64,000 bases of DNA, from positions 322,001 through 386,000 of the forward strand of contig CAJIZV010000003.1 in the NCBI GenBank assembly GCA_905181935.1, given 5' to 3'. Below the pieces are notes generated by a model. The model worked only from the letters and a program-made list of their open reading frames with translations. It was not told the origin of the DNA and did not search any database. The position numbers and the translations under genes were made by a program. Within the stretch, counting starts at the first letter, position 1; each line of letters starts with the position of its first letter. This DNA comes from an uncultured Amylibacter sp. (GTDB lineage Bacteria > Pseudomonadota > Alphaproteobacteria > Rhodobacterales > Rhodobacteraceae). This document shows, in pieces, positions 47,109 through 57,354 of the stretch.

Positions 47109-48013
47109 GTTGTTTCTTTTATTATAAGACTTTTATATAATATGCGAATACGAGTTGCTACTGGACCAAGCTCACCTTTGCCTATTAATCGTCCATCAAT
47201 TGATCCAACGGGGGTCTGCGCCCCAAAGGTACCTGTTAAAAAAGCTTCATCAGCGCCGTATGTATCCACTAAAGAATAATTGCGTTCAAAGACTGAAATT
47301 CCATCCTCACGACAAAGGTCAATTACTTTTTGCCGGGTAATACCATTCATGCAATAGTCACCCGTTGATGTCCAAACCACTCCTTTTCGAACTATGAAAA
47401 AGTTGCAAGCATTTGTTGTATTCACAAATCCATTTATGTCTAACATCAAAGCTTCGTCAGCGCCTGATTTTTCAGCAGCTATACAGGCGAGAATACAGTT
47501 CAGTTTAGAATGCGAATTTAATTTTGGATCTTGTGTCATAGGTAACCCACGCATGTGAGGAACTGTTGCTAAATTAATTGGCCGCGGTAGCTTAGGCTTT
47601 GAGTGTTCAACTATAATAACAAAAGTTGGTCCTGATTGGCTCAAGCTTGGATGCTGGAATGGGCGCTTCTTTACTCCTCTGGTTATCATTAACCGTGCAT
47701 GTGCATCTGTTGTCATATTATTAGCTGCGCGAGTGTCCTCTAATGCTTGAATAACTTGATCACGGTTCATTATAATATCTAAATCAATTGCTAGTGATGC
47801 CTCAAATAACCGATCAATATGTTCGTTTAAAAATGCCCATTTGCCATTATACAAGCGCAAGCCTTCCCAGATGCCATCACCCAACATAAAGCCACTATCA
47901 TATACACTAACAACTGCTTGAGATTTCGGAACTATATTACCATTAACGTAGATTAAAATATTATCATTACGCGCATCTTCGTTAGCTTGGTGAGTTGTGA
48001 CGTTATTAGTCAT
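47105..48013 (-). CDS. Class IV aminotransferase (branched-chain / D-amino-acid type)
   Basis: A protein of about 302 aa of the fold-type IV PLP family. VYDSGFMLGDGIWEGLRLYNGKWAFL is the conserved N-terminal motif; HSKLNCILACIAAEKSGADEALMLDINGFVNTTNACNFFIV holds the PLP lysine and the phosphate loop; AFLTGTFGAQTPVGSIDGR is the C-terminal loop. Either branched-chain or D-amino-acid transamination is possible. I chose ATG 48013 because the extra 14 residues of the longer form are unlike the family. Coupled to the sulfotransferase-like gene. tRNA-Thr lies 143 bases upstream on the other strand. Confidence 0.85.
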   Translation of the reverse strand: MTNNVTTHQANEDARNDNILIYVNGNIVPKSQAVVSVYDSGFMLGDGIWEGLRLYNGKWAFLNEHIDRLFEASLAIDLDIIMNRDQVIQALEDTRAANNMTTDAHARLMITRGVKKRPFQHPSLSQSGPTFVIIVEHSKPKLPRPINLATVPHMRGLPMTQDPKLNSHSKLNCILACIAAEKSGADEALMLDINGFVNTTNACNFFIVRKGVVWTSTGDYCMNGITRQKVIDLCREDGISVFERNYSLVDTYGADEAFLTGTFGAQTPVGSIDGRLIGKGELGPVATRIRILYKSLIIKETT

Positions 48014-48156
48014 TTTTGAGAGCCTGAGTTTAATAAGTTTAAAGTAGGTTTGCATTCAAAATGGTTGCTGGCAAGTCTTGTTGTATTTTAGTTGGAGTTC
48101 TCAAGATTATACTTGCGTTTGACCCTAACTGCGCTAAAACGCAGCTCATCCTAATT

Positions 48157-48231
<75 letters not shown>

Positions 48232-48304
48232 TTTGAGATTTTAAAAATAGTATCTGAATATAAACCTAAAATAGTTTAGAAATAATTATTTTTTGATAAT
48301 AAAA

Positions 48305-48604
48305 TTAATATTTATTTATATCGTCATCATCGGAAGATTTTTTCCAAAATTTTACTAATATAAGCGATATTAATACACCTAAAAAAGCCCACAAGAATAC
48401 TAGTTCATACCATGTATCTAATATTGACGAAGAACTGATAGACATTTTTTCTGATACAAAAATATATCCACTTACTAAAAAGCTACTTAAACTTAGCGGG
48501 AAGAAAAAAATTGTACTGCCATCAAATAATTCTAAAACTAGAAAAATGACACCAAGTATTATCCAAAACTGAAATATTAAAGCTAAATATGTGAAACTAT
48601 CCAT
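48305..48604 (-). CDS. NfeD-like small membrane protein
   Basis: A 99-aa protein with hydrophobic segments near 8-28, 30-50 and 68-90, ending in a charged tail (KFWKKSSDDDDINKY). It lies 3 bases after a Band-7/stomatin gene, the usual place for an NfeD partner (YbbK type), and the LGVIFLVLELFDGSTIFFFP segment fits the NfeD membrane region. The C-terminal OB-fold domain of classical NfeD is missing, so it is a short form or a truncated copy. Confidence 0.68.
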   Translation of the reverse strand: MDSFTYLALIFQFWIILGVIFLVLELFDGSTIFFFPLSLSSFLVSGYIFVSEKMSISSSSILDTWYELVFLWAFLGVLISLILVKFWKKSSDDDDINKY

Positions 48605-48607
48605 TTT

Positions 48608-49522
48608 TTATTTTTTCTCTGTGGGAAGCATTTCAGCCAATGCAGTGACCGCACTAAATATACTACTAATGTCAGATGGCAAAATTAGAGTTTTCGCATT
48701 CTGAGAAGCAGAAAGTTGTCCTATAGCTTCAACCTGTCGTTTAGCTATCTCAAAATCAACTGCTGGTTTACCATTTTCTTTTATTGCTTTTGCTAATAGA
48801 GAAGTTTGCTTAGCATCAGCAGCAGCTTTTATTTCAATTGAATAAGCTTCTGCCTCAGCTGCAACTTTAACTCCCTCAGCTTCTTTTTTTGCTTTATATA
48901 AGTCGCCATCTGCTTTTAATTGAATGGATTCTTTTTGACCTTCGGCTTCGGCGACGGTAGCTCTCCGGTTTCTCTCAGCATTTAATTGCTGCCGTTGGGC
49001 TGCTTTCGTAGATTCATCAACAATTACATCTGTTATAGATGTTCTAGTTATTTCAATCCCCCAAGCCTCCGTAGACGGTGTCAAACTTTTGGCTATCTCA
49101 GCATTCATTTGATCTCTACTTGACTGTAATTCATCCAATTCAAGTTTACCTGCTGCTGATCTAACTACTGAAGATGTTTCAGTAGAAAGTGCCTGATCAA
49201 TATTAGATATTCTATAAACAGATCGTGAAGAATTGGTCACTCGGTAAAAAACACTAGTTTCTAATTCTACTTCTACGTTATCTTTGGTTATTACAGATAT
49301 ATTTTGTGCTTCAAGTTGCCGTTCTAAAACGTCAACTTTATGTGCAACCCTGTCTAGGTATGGAATGATTATAGATAAGCCTGCATCAAGTGTTCTGTAG
49401 TATTTTCCAAAACGTTCAATAACAAAAACTTTTGATTGAGGAACTACTTTTATTCCACGATATAAAGTTAAAATTGCCAGTGCAACTATTACTAAAGTAG
49501 TAATTGATCCAATATTTTCCAT
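48608..49522 (-). CDS. SPFH/Band-7 membrane protein (QmcA/paraslipin-like)
   Basis: A 304-aa protein with an N-terminal membrane helix (about 5-22) and a Band-7/SPFH domain: GIKVVPQSKVFVIERFGKYYRTLDAGLSIIIPYLDRV, then VISVITKDNVEVELETSVFYRV-like sequence and QMNAEIAKSLTPSTEAWGIEITRTSI. A long Ala/Glu/Lys coiled coil follows (about 165-260). Such proteins form large membrane rings and guard membrane proteins with FtsH or organise microdomains. The NfeD-like gene follows directly. Confidence 0.9.
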   Translation of the reverse strand: MENIGSITTLVIVALAILTLYRGIKVVPQSKVFVIERFGKYYRTLDAGLSIIIPYLDRVAHKVDVLERQLEAQNISVITKDNVEVELETSVFYRVTNSSRSVYRISNIDQALSTETSSVVRSAAGKLELDELQSSRDQMNAEIAKSLTPSTEAWGIEITRTSITDVIVDESTKAAQRQQLNAERNRRATVAEAEGQKESIQLKADGDLYKAKKEAEGVKVAAEAEAYSIEIKAAADAKQTSLLAKAIKENGKPAVDFEIAKRQVEAIGQLSASQNAKTLILPSDISSIFSAVTALAEMLPTEKK

Positions 49523-49685
49523 ATTAAACTTTCCATATAAAATATTAACATAAGTTAGTATTTTGATTTAAAACTTTTACAGCTACTCAAAAATCTATAA
49601 ATATATTTGAATTAAAGTCAAAGAATTTTATAACGATTTGGAGCTGGATTTAATACGACGCCACTTCACATTCGATGTATTAAAG

Positions 49686-51965
49686 CTAGCCATAGCTAGA
49701 TACTGGGGAGCCGGCTAGCGCAGCAATATTTAGCAAACCTCGAACTGAAACACCTGGAGTTACAATATGTGCTCTATTGCCCATCCCCATTAAGATAGGA
49801 CCAACCTCTAAGCTATCTGTCACTGATCTTAATAAATTTCGAGCACCACCAGCAGCGTCAGTATTTGTATAAATTAATACATTTGCAGCTCCAGTTAAAT
49901 TATTTCCAGGCATTAAACGTTCACGTAATATTGGATCTAGGGCTGCATCAGTATGCATTTCTCCATCAAATTCAAAATCGCGTTCGATTGTATTTAAAAT
50001 TTCTAAAGATGCGCGTGCAAGGTTACCTGAGTGGCAATTAAGATTGCCAAATTGTGATCCAGAGCAAAGTGCTAATTTAGGTATTAACCCAAAGCGTCGA
50101 ACGTGTCTTGCAGCAGCAATCATTGTGCCTGCTAACTGTTCAGGGGTAGGGTCAATATTTACATGCGTGTCGGCAACAAATAGCGGACCCTTGTCTAGAA
50201 GTAGAAGAGATAAAGAACCTAATGGTTGCAAAGCATCATTTGCCAAAATTTGTTTTATATATTCTAAATGCCATTGATACTGACCGAATGTGCCACAAAT
50301 CATACTATCAGCTTCACCATGCTGCACCATAGTTGCTGCAATTGCAGTAGTATTTGTCCTCATAATAGCTTTAGCTAAGTCTGGCGTTACACCTTTGCGA
50401 GCCATAGCTTTATGATAGCTAGTCCAATAGTCATGATATCTTTCGTCGTTCTCAGGGTTAACTATCTTAAAATCTATATCTCGTTTTATCGATAAACCCT
50501 CGCGTTCGATACGGGCTTCGATTACTTCAGGTCGTCCAATAAGAATTGCAGTTTCGTTCAATTCTTCACTCATTGCCTGAACTGTTCGTAATACTTTTGT
50601 GTCTTCACCTTCAGCAAAAACAACTCTACGACTTTCTTTCTTAGCAGCTTCAAAGATAGGACGCATAATTAAAGCTGAGCCGTTAACTTGGCTCTCTAAA
50701 TTTGCACGATATATATCTAAATCTATTTTGCGTGTAGCGACGCCACTTTCCATCGCGGCTTTTGCAACCGCAACTGCAATTGTTGGTAATAAGCGTGGAT
50801 CAAAGGGCTTTGGAATAAGATATTCTGGACCAAAAGCAAGACGCTCTCCTTGATACGCGACACCTAATTCTGCGCTGGCTGTAACTCGGGCAAGACCAGC
50901 TATAGCTTCAACACAGGCAACTTTCATTGCATCATTGATATCTGTAGCACCTACATCAAGGGCCCCTCTAAATATAAATGGAAAACATAGTACGTTGTTT
51001 ACTTGGTTGGGATAATCAGAACGACCTGTTGCAATTAATGCGTTTGGCGAAACTTTTCGGGCGGCTTCCGGCATAATTTCTGGGCTGGGATTTGCTAATG
51101 CAAAAATTACTGGATTATTTGCCATTTTTTCAACCATTTTTGGTTTTAGAACATTAGCGCCTGAAAGGCCTAAAAATAGGTCAGCACCTAAGATCACTTC
51201 ATCTAGTGTTCGCAATTTAGTCGACTGTGCGTAATCAGATTTATGTGATAATGGATCATCATTTCGTCCACTATAGACTAATCCATCTTTATCACACAGC
51301 CAAACATTTTCCCGTTTCACGCCCAATTTTATTAAAACGTTCAAACAGGCGATACCTGCAGCACCTCCACCAGTAGAAACTACTTTAATGTCCTCAAATT
51401 TTTTGTTGGCTACAGTCAATGCATTGGTTGCAGCGGCACCAACTACAATTGCTGTGCCGTGTTGGTCGTCATGAAATGCTGGAATATTCATGCGTTCCCT
51501 GCAAATCTTTTCAACAATGAAACATTCAGGAGATTTTATATCTTCAAGGTTAATCGCACCAAAAGTAGGCTCTAATGCACAAACAATATCTGCTAATTTG
51601 TATGGGTCGCTTTCGTTTACTTCGATATCAAAGCAATCGATTCCAGCAAACTTTTTGAATAGTACTGCTTTGCCTTCCATTACAGGTTTAGAAGCTTGAG
51701 CCCCAATGTCACCTAGCCCTAAAACTGCAGATCCATTAGAGATTACTGCAACCAGATTACCCTTTCCCGTGAATCGTATAGCATTTTTGTGATCTTTTGC
51801 GATTTCAAGGCAAGCTTCTGCAACACCAGGAGAATATGCACGACTTAAGTCACCGCCTGTTGCCATTGGTTTAGTGGCTTTTATTTCTAATTTACCAGGT
51901 TTTGGAAATTCATGATAATCAAGGGCTGCCTGTCGTTCGGCCATTTTTTTTGTTTCATCGATCAT
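49686..51965 (-). CDS. maeB: NADP-dependent malic enzyme with phosphotransacetylase-like domain
   Basis: Decarboxylates malate to pyruvate with reduction of NADP+. The 759-aa protein is of the MaeB type: a malic enzyme part (about 1-430, with RAYSPGVAEACLEI, FDIEVNESDPYK, AFHDDQHGTAIVVGAAATNAL and VVSTGGGAAGIACLNVLI) and a C-terminal phosphate-acetyltransferase-like regulatory domain (about 435-755, with VFAEGEDTKVLRTVQAM and ANVLIYTNTDAAGGARNLL). The C-terminal domain usually senses acetyl-CoA rather than catalysing. Together with pyc it sets the flux between C3 and C4 acids. The 222 bases upstream contain nothing I can support. Confidence 0.96.
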   Translation of the reverse strand: MIDETKKMAERQAALDYHEFPKPGKLEIKATKPMATGGDLSRAYSPGVAEACLEIAKDHKNAIRFTGKGNLVAVISNGSAVLGLGDIGAQASKPVMEGKAVLFKKFAGIDCFDIEVNESDPYKLADIVCALEPTFGAINLEDIKSPECFIVEKICRERMNIPAFHDDQHGTAIVVGAAATNALTVANKKFEDIKVVSTGGGAAGIACLNVLIKLGVKRENVWLCDKDGLVYSGRNDDPLSHKSDYAQSTKLRTLDEVILGADLFLGLSGANVLKPKMVEKMANNPVIFALANPSPEIMPEAARKVSPNALIATGRSDYPNQVNNVLCFPFIFRGALDVGATDINDAMKVACVEAIAGLARVTASAELGVAYQGERLAFGPEYLIPKPFDPRLLPTIAVAVAKAAMESGVATRKIDLDIYRANLESQVNGSALIMRPIFEAAKKESRRVVFAEGEDTKVLRTVQAMSEELNETAILIGRPEVIEARIEREGLSIKRDIDFKIVNPENDERYHDYWTSYHKAMARKGVTPDLAKAIMRTNTTAIAATMVQHGEADSMICGTFGQYQWHLEYIKQILANDALQPLGSLSLLLLDKGPLFVADTHVNIDPTPEQLAGTMIAAARHVRRFGLIPKLALCSGSQFGNLNCHSGNLARASLEILNTIERDFEFDGEMHTDAALDPILRERLMPGNNLTGAANVLIYTNTDAAGGARNLLRSVTDSLEVGPILMGMGNRAHIVTPGVSVRGLLNIAALAGSPVSSYG

Positions 51966-52187
51966 TTTATATTTCCATATTTCATTGCATTATTTGCGCT
52001 AGTCAAACTTTAGTTTAATTTACAAAAAAACTATTTTGATAATATTTCCATAATTTTATGAAAATAATCAGGCTACCTCTTACTGTTTTGAAAGGAAACT
52101 TCCAAGGTATAAGTGGAATAACATTTACTATTGATTTCTTTGCTATTTTCAAATTACGGGCAAAGAAAAATCTAAGTGAACTAATGC

Positions 52188-52949
52188 TTATGCCCAGTTT
52201 GATCGCGAGGCTAAAGCGGATTTACGAATTAGGGCACTATCAATTTCTATAGCGATAAACTGGCCACCTGCTTTTTCAACCGCACGAAGCATCTCTGTAT
52301 CAAGAGATAAAAAACCAACTGGCATTCCGAGTGCTTTTAATTTAGCAATACCGCCAATTACTGCAGCCTTCACTTCTGGGTGCGATGGTTCACCTGGGTA
52401 GCCTAAGCTAGCTGCTAAGTCGGCAGGACCAATAAACACACCATCTATGCCCTCTACACTGGCAATATCTTCAATATTTTCTAATGCTTCACGTGTTTCC
52501 ACCTGCACAAGTAAACAAATTTCTTCGTTAGCGTGCTGTGCATAATTTTTTATAGAGCCATAACGTGAGGCACGTGTAACTCCAGAGACACCACGAATGC
52601 CGTTGGGTGGGTATGTTACAGCGCTTACTGCGGCTCGGGCTTCTTGAGCTGATTGGACGTATGGAATTAAAAGAGATTGTGCACCAGCATCTAACAATTT
52701 TTTGATTTCAACAGGGTCATTCCATGATGTGCGAACTATAGCTGATACTGGGTATGGCGCCACAGTTCGAAGGTACGCAATTGCTTCTGTTGCGCCAATA
52801 GGCGAATGTTCCAAATCTAGCATCATCCAGTCAAAGTTACACCCTGCTAAAATTTCTATAACTGTGGGATCAGAAATGGAGTTCCAAATACCTATTTGTT
52901 TCCGACCTTCGCGAAGAGCTTGTTTAAACTTATTTTTAGGTAGTTCCAT
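52188..52949 (-). CDS. HpcH/HpaI-family class II aldolase
   Basis: A protein of about 253 aa with the TIM-barrel HpcH/HpaI fold. It begins [20 protein letters not shown] and has [21 protein letters not shown], the arginine in [42 protein letters not shown], the metal ligand in [19 protein letters not shown] and [24 protein letters not shown]. Members split 2-keto-3-deoxy or 4-hydroxy-2-oxo acids into pyruvate and an aldehyde; the natural substrate is uncertain. I chose ATG 52949, which overlaps the aroQ end by 14 bases, because the 48 extra residues of the longer frame are translated aroQ in another frame. Confidence 0.9.
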   Translation of the reverse strand: MELPKNKFKQALREGRKQIGIWNSISDPTVIEILAGCNFDWMMLDLEHSPIGATEAIAYLRTVAPYPVSAIVRTSWNDPVEIKKLLDAGAQSLLIPYVQSAQEARAAVSAVTYPPNGIRGVSGVTRASRYGSIKNYAQHANEEICLLVQVETREALENIEDIASVEGIDGVFIGPADLAASLGYPGEPSHPEVKAAVIGGIAKLKALGMPVGFLSLDTEMLRAVEKAGGQFIAIEIDSALIRKSALASRSNWA

Positions 52950-53379
52950 TTGACACCAAAGAGCAAATGTGGCGCACGGCTGCAACGTAACCCTCAGCAC
53001 CAAGCCCTGCAATGACTCCGTCTGATCTATAAGAAACAAAAGAGTGATGACGGAATTCTTCACGCCTATGGATTTGACTAATATGAACTTCAATTACTGG
53101 TGGTTCATAGGTATTTAAGGCATCCAAAATGGCAATTGATGTGTGTGTAAATGCACCAGGATTTATAATAATTCCAGCACTAGCTTCACGGGCCTCATGT
53201 ATCCAGTCAATAATCTGACCTTCATGATTGGATTGTAGCATATTAATCTTGAAGCCATCAGAGCATGCATGAGTACATAAAGCTGTGATATCGCCTAAAG
53301 TTGTATCACCGTAAATTTCAGGTTGTCTCTTGCCCAAAAGGTTTAAGTTTGGACCATTAAGGACGTAGATTATTTGCAT
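52936..53379 (-). CDS. aroQ: 3-Dehydroquinate dehydratase, type II
   Basis: Shikimate pathway enzyme making 3-dehydroshikimate. The 147-aa dodecamer type has [21 protein letters not shown] with the catalytic arginine and tyrosine in the lid, [15 protein letters not shown], the [16 protein letters not shown] substrate loop, and [18 protein letters not shown] with the catalytic histidine. Coupled to the aldolase gene. Confidence 0.95.
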   Translation of the reverse strand: MQIIYVLNGPNLNLLGKRQPEIYGDTTLGDITALCTHACSDGFKINMLQSNHEGQIIDWIHEAREASAGIIINPGAFTHTSIAILDALNTYEPPVIEVHISQIHRREEFRHHSFVSYRSDGVIAGLGAEGYVAAVRHICSLVSNGTT

Positions 53380-53534
53380 ATAATTTCCAGCTCATAGTAG
53401 CACAAGGTATCCTTTGAAATTAAAGGTACTATATATTACTATCATAGTCATCTGAAACGTAGTGTGCAAATAATAAAACATTAACTAATTTAAAATATAA
53501 CAGTCAGTCATAATAATATGATTAATCGTTAAAT

Positions 53535-54533
53535 TTATGTGTTTGCTGAATTTAGAGAGCTATTTTCAAGCGTAAGATTGGTTTTATTCTTACGAAGTTG
53601 CGCTGGGCTATATTGAAAAACTTGTTTGAATTTCTGGGAAAAGTATTGAACGTTTTCATAGCCTGCAGATATTGCAATTTCCAAAATTGGCATCGATGTT
53701 TGTGTCACTAAAGCATGAGCATGTTCTAGGCGGATTTCAGTGTAAAACTTATTTACTTTTTTACCTAAGTTTTTTTGAAATAAGCGACTTAGTTGGCGTT
53801 CTCCAATATTACTTAGGCTTGCAATTTGATCACTAGTTAGTGGATCTGATATGTGGTTTTGCATTAGTTCAATAGCGCAAATAACAGCAGGGTGGTGAAC
53901 GCTGTACTTTTCAACTAGTCCCATACGCTGTGGATCGTTTGCATCACGGACACTAGTGTAAATAAACCAATCATTAACAGATTTTGCTAAATTTCGTCCA
54001 TGTTGTGAGGCAATGAGCGCACTCATCATGTCCATTGGTGCAACCCCACCTGCGCAAGTATATCTACCCTTATCTATTACATATAGTGATCGTTTCAATA
54101 AAAACTGTGAAGACATTTCTTGCAGGGCATCGAAGTGATCCCAATGAACTGTAAAGCTATGATTTGTCATAACACCAGCGCGCGCCAACAAAACAGACCC
54201 ACCAGAAATTCCTCCAAGCTGAACACGTTTAGAGGCCAACATCTTTATGTATTTTAATAGTTTAGGGTTTTCGTATGTAATTGGGCTTCCTGCAGCTGTT
54301 ACAAAAACAAGATCAAAATTATATCCACTATCTTCAATTGATTTGCCTTCGCTAATTATTCCAACAGAGGAACTGGATCGGGTTCCTGCGGCTGGAATAA
54401 ATGTGATTTCGAATAGGGTTTCACCAGAAAGATGGTTGGCTGCACGTAATGGTTCAACTGCAGAAGATAATGACATTAATGAAAAGCCATCGACTAAAAT
54501 AAATCCTATTTTTTGTATCTTTTTTTCGTGCAT
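53535..54533 (-). CDS. GlxA-family AraC-type regulator (betaine/carnitine catabolism type)
   Basis: A 332-aa regulator with an N-terminal DJ-1/PfpI-like domain (about 5-190; KIGFILVDGFSLMSLSSAVEPLRAANHLSG and LGGISGGSVLLARAGVM) and two C-terminal AraC helix-turn-helices (about 220-320; QIASLSNIGERQLSRLFQKNLGKKVN and ISAGYENVQYFSQKFKQVFQYSPAQLRK). This GlxA layout occurs in regulators of glycine betaine and carnitine breakdown (GbdR, CdhR). The PfpI nucleophile position reads GGISGGS, without cysteine, so it is a ligand sensor rather than an enzyme. Divergent from the tdm-like gene 180 bases away and so the likely controller of the methylamine genes. Confidence 0.87.
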   Translation of the reverse strand: MHEKKIQKIGFILVDGFSLMSLSSAVEPLRAANHLSGETLFEITFIPAAGTRSSSSVGIISEGKSIEDSGYNFDLVFVTAAGSPITYENPKLLKYIKMLASKRVQLGGISGGSVLLARAGVMTNHSFTVHWDHFDALQEMSSQFLLKRSLYVIDKGRYTCAGGVAPMDMMSALIASQHGRNLAKSVNDWFIYTSVRDANDPQRMGLVEKYSVHHPAVICAIELMQNHISDPLTSDQIASLSNIGERQLSRLFQKNLGKKVNKFYTEIRLEHAHALVTQTSMPILEIAISAGYENVQYFSQKFKQVFQYSPAQLRKNKTNLTLENSSLNSANT

Positions 54534-54713
54534 TTTATAAAACCACTTTTAGTTTAAATCATTTGTTGTGTGTTTCTAAGCTTAAATCTTGGTTATGGGT
54601 AATTTTAGATTAAGTTTGTAATCTTTAACACCAAAAAGTTGCAAAAAAAAACTTATCTGCTATTCTTCTTATTAAATAAATATTCCCACAATGCAAGTTT
54701 TGATAGGTGAACA

Positions 54714-57083
54714 ATGAATTCTGAGCAATATCCATCAGTTATAGTGGGCCCTCCAAAGCCAAGTATGATTCTACAACCAAATGTGTTTTCCATGGTTCCT
54801 GGGACTGAACGTTATGTCGTTGAGGGTTCTGGGGCCATATTAATTCCCGTTTATACAGGAGATATTATTTCCATATCTAATAATGAAGGTGGCCAAGTTT
54901 GTGAAATAATTGCTGCTGATGATAATGGTAAAATAGATTCTATGTTGCTTGGTGAAGTGACAAATAACGATGCCCGAGGTCTCAAACTATTATTGACTAG
55001 CTTTAATCATAGTTTGCGTGGATTACTAATGGGGTTAAAAAGTAGGGGCATCGATTTAGCTCTTGCTGGTGGAATTTCCATTTTTGATAGTGAAACCAGA
55101 GCTAAATCTACTGCAACATTTACTGTAGCCAATAATGGTGTGGTTATTATTTCAGCTCCTGGGGATGTAATGGATTTTTCCAGTCAGAATACATCCTCAC
55201 CATTAACTGTCACTCTGAAGCGAGCAACGATAAAGTCTATTGAAAAGTTTGCTCTACCAGATCCTTTATCTGATCCAGTTTTAGATTTAAGAGTTAAAAC
55301 TAGAACTGCGGAAAGTTATTTTGTAAAAGCTGGTGATTATATTCAAGTGATTGACGTAGATGGAAGGCAGTGCACTGATTTTCAATGCTTTTCGGCTCGG
55401 AAGCTTGATAAAGGAATTGAACATGCCTTAGATGTTACGACTACTCGCTCGCTACTGTCTCACAGCTATCCAATGCCAGGGTTACATGCTAAATATTACG
55501 ACCAAGATTTTCTACCATTATTAGAAGTAGTACAGGATACATGTGGTCGCCATGATGCATTTGCATTGGCATGCGCATCAAAATATTATGATGATATAGG
55601 TTACCCTGGCCATGCAAATTGTTCCGATAATTTTAATGAAGTGTTGCGTGAGCACGGAGTGAAAGATCGAGCTGGCTGGATGGCAATAAACTTCTTTTTT
55701 AATACAAGTATTGATGAGCATGGCGTGCTTTATTCTGACGAACCCTGGTCACGACCAGGAGATTATGTTTTGCTTCGTGCCCTAACAGATTTGATTTGTG
55801 TATCTTCGGCTTGCCCAGATGATACAACTGCTGCCAACGGCTGGAACCCAACCGACATCCATGTACGTACTTATAATGGGCAAGAAAAATTTCAACATGC
55901 TGTGGCCAGTCGTGTCACGCCAAATAGTGAGCCTAAAATGACAAAACAAACTGGTTTTCATGAAAGCTTTGCGAAGCATACACGTAACTTTATTGAGTAT
56001 AACGGATACTGGCTGGCAAACTGTTTTGCAGCGTCAGGCCCAATTGATGAATATTTGGCATGTCGACAAAAGTGCGTCGTATTGGATTTATCACCATTGC
56101 GAAAGTTCGAGATTACTGGTCCCGATGCGGAAGCATTATGTCAATTTATATTCACTCGAAATATGAAAACCCTTGGGGATGGTCATGTAGTATATACGGC
56201 TATGTGCTATGAACATGGTGGCATGATCGATGACGGCACAGTTTTTCGTTTAGGACGAGATAACTTTCGATGGATTGGTGGTTCGGATTATGGAGGAGAA
56301 TGGATGCGTGAGCAGGCTGAAAAATTAGGCTTAAATGTTTTGGTGCGTTCTTCAACCGATATGCAACATAATATTGCAGTTCAGGGTCCAAACAGTCGGG
56401 ATTTGATGAAAAACATTATTTGGACTCCTCCTCATCAACCAAAATTAGAAGATTTAGCATGGTTTCGTTTTACACCGGCACGCATTGGTGATGAGCATGG
56501 GGTGCCAATTGTGGTTTCTCGAACAGGATATACGGGTGAATTGGGGTATGAAATTTTTTGTCATCCTAAGCACTGCAAAGAAGTATTTAATGCAGTTTGG
56601 AAAGAAGGCCAAAATTATGATATCAAACCAATGGGTTTAGAAGCTTTGGATATGGTGCGTATTGAAGCAGGTTTGATTTTTGCAGATTATGATTTTTCTG
56701 ATCAAACAGACCCGTTTGAGGCAGGTATTGGTTTCACCGTCCCCTTAAAATCTAAAACTGATGACTTTATTGGACGTGATGCACTAATTCGCCGTAAGGA
56801 AACGCCATCACGTAAATTAGTTGGTTTAGATATTGCCGCTTCTGTTTGTGTTGGTCACGGCGACCCTGTCCATATTGGACGCGCTCAAATAGGTGAGGTA
56901 ACATCCTCCATGAGGTCTCCGCTGTTGAAGAAAAATATTGCATTGGCTCGAGTTGATATTGCACATGCTGAAATTGGTACAGAACTGGAAATTGGTAAAC
57001 TAGATGGCCAACAGAAACGTTTAGGTGCAAAAATTGTTCCATTTGCTCATTATGATCCTAAAAAAGAACGACCTCGCTCATGA
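54714..57083 (+). CDS. tdm: Trimethylamine N-oxide demethylase-like protein (DUF1989 + GcvT fusion)
   Basis: A 789-aa two-domain protein. Residues about 20-390 form a DUF1989 (urea-carboxylase-associated) region with candidate metal ligands Cys277 and His280 (DTCGRHDAF), Cys287, and Cys362/Cys367 (ICVSSACPDD). Residues about 410-785 form a tetrahydrofolate-binding GcvT domain (HNIAVQGPNSRDLMKNI, VSRTGYTGELGYEIF, GLEALDMVRIEAGLIF). This architecture is that of Tdm, which splits TMAO into dimethylamine and formaldehyde and passes the formaldehyde to folate. The methylamine genes next to it support the call. A TMAO monooxygenase gene (tmm) is not in the window, so a related N-methyl substrate remains possible. 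Confidence 0.72.
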   Translation: MNSEQYPSVIVGPPKPSMILQPNVFSMVPGTERYVVEGSGAILIPVYTGDIISISNNEGGQVCEIIAADDNGKIDSMLLGEVTNNDARGLKLLLTSFNHSLRGLLMGLKSRGIDLALAGGISIFDSETRAKSTATFTVANNGVVIISAPGDVMDFSSQNTSSPLTVTLKRATIKSIEKFALPDPLSDPVLDLRVKTRTAESYFVKAGDYIQVIDVDGRQCTDFQCFSARKLDKGIEHALDVTTTRSLLSHSYPMPGLHAKYYDQDFLPLLEVVQDTCGRHDAFALACASKYYDDIGYPGHANCSDNFNEVLREHGVKDRAGWMAINFFFNTSIDEHGVLYSDEPWSRPGDYVLLRALTDLICVSSACPDDTTAANGWNPTDIHVRTYNGQEKFQHAVASRVTPNSEPKMTKQTGFHESFAKHTRNFIEYNGYWLANCFAASGPIDEYLACRQKCVVLDLSPLRKFEITGPDAEALCQFIFTRNMKTLGDGHVVYTAMCYEHGGMIDDGTVFRLGRDNFRWIGGSDYGGEWMREQAEKLGLNVLVRSSTDMQHNIAVQGPNSRDLMKNIIWTPPHQPKLEDLAWFRFTPARIGDEHGVPIVVSRTGYTGELGYEIFCHPKHCKEVFNAVWKEGQNYDIKPMGLEALDMVRIEAGLIFADYDFSDQTDPFEAGIGFTVPLKSKTDDFIGRDALIRRKETPSRKLVGLDIAASVCVGHGDPVHIGRAQIGEVTSSMRSPLLKKNIALARVDIAHAEIGTELEIGKLDGQQKRLGAKIVPFAHYDPKKERPRS

Positions 57084-57296
57084 TGAAGACCGCTAAAATC
57101 TGTAGGTATTTAATTTTGTGCATGCGCGGTCTCTAAAAATAGAATTAAGCAAACTAAAAAATTAACATTTAACAATGAATGAATCGTTAAATGACTATAG
57201 TAATTTTATTCGGAGTTTAACTAGAAATTAATTATACTTAAGATTGCATTATTACTTACAGTCTTAGTAGTCTTAGCATGGAAGTCTTCATAACTT

Positions 57297-57329
57297 AAAA
57301 AGACTACAACAGAGCTCACTGTTGTAGTC
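57297..57329 (-). terminator. Intrinsic terminator after the gmaS-like gene
   Basis: GACTACAACAG and CTGTTGTAGTC form a perfect 11-pair stem with a 6-base loop. Read on the minus strand it is followed by TTTTT, 25 bases past the gmaS-like stop. It ends the minus-strand methylamine operon. A weaker inverted repeat (57087-57132) may serve the convergent tdm gene. Confidence 0.8.
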
Positions 57330-57354
57330 CTTTGATTAAAGTAATTGGTATCTA

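Noticed and set aside
49620..49680. Short minus-strand reading VKWRRIKSSS after maeB, recalling the start of a zinc metallopeptidase family
   Set aside because: Only about 13 codons before a stop and no continuation in another frame that I could follow; too little to call a pseudogene.
52058..52252. 64-aa plus-strand ORF between maeB and the aldolase gene
   Set aside because: It has no convincing ribosome site, runs into the aldolase gene on the other strand, and shows no family pattern.
57087..57132. Inverted repeat AGACCGC...GCGGTCT after the tdm-like gene
   Set aside because: The loop is 32 bases and no T run follows, so it is too weak to list as a terminator.
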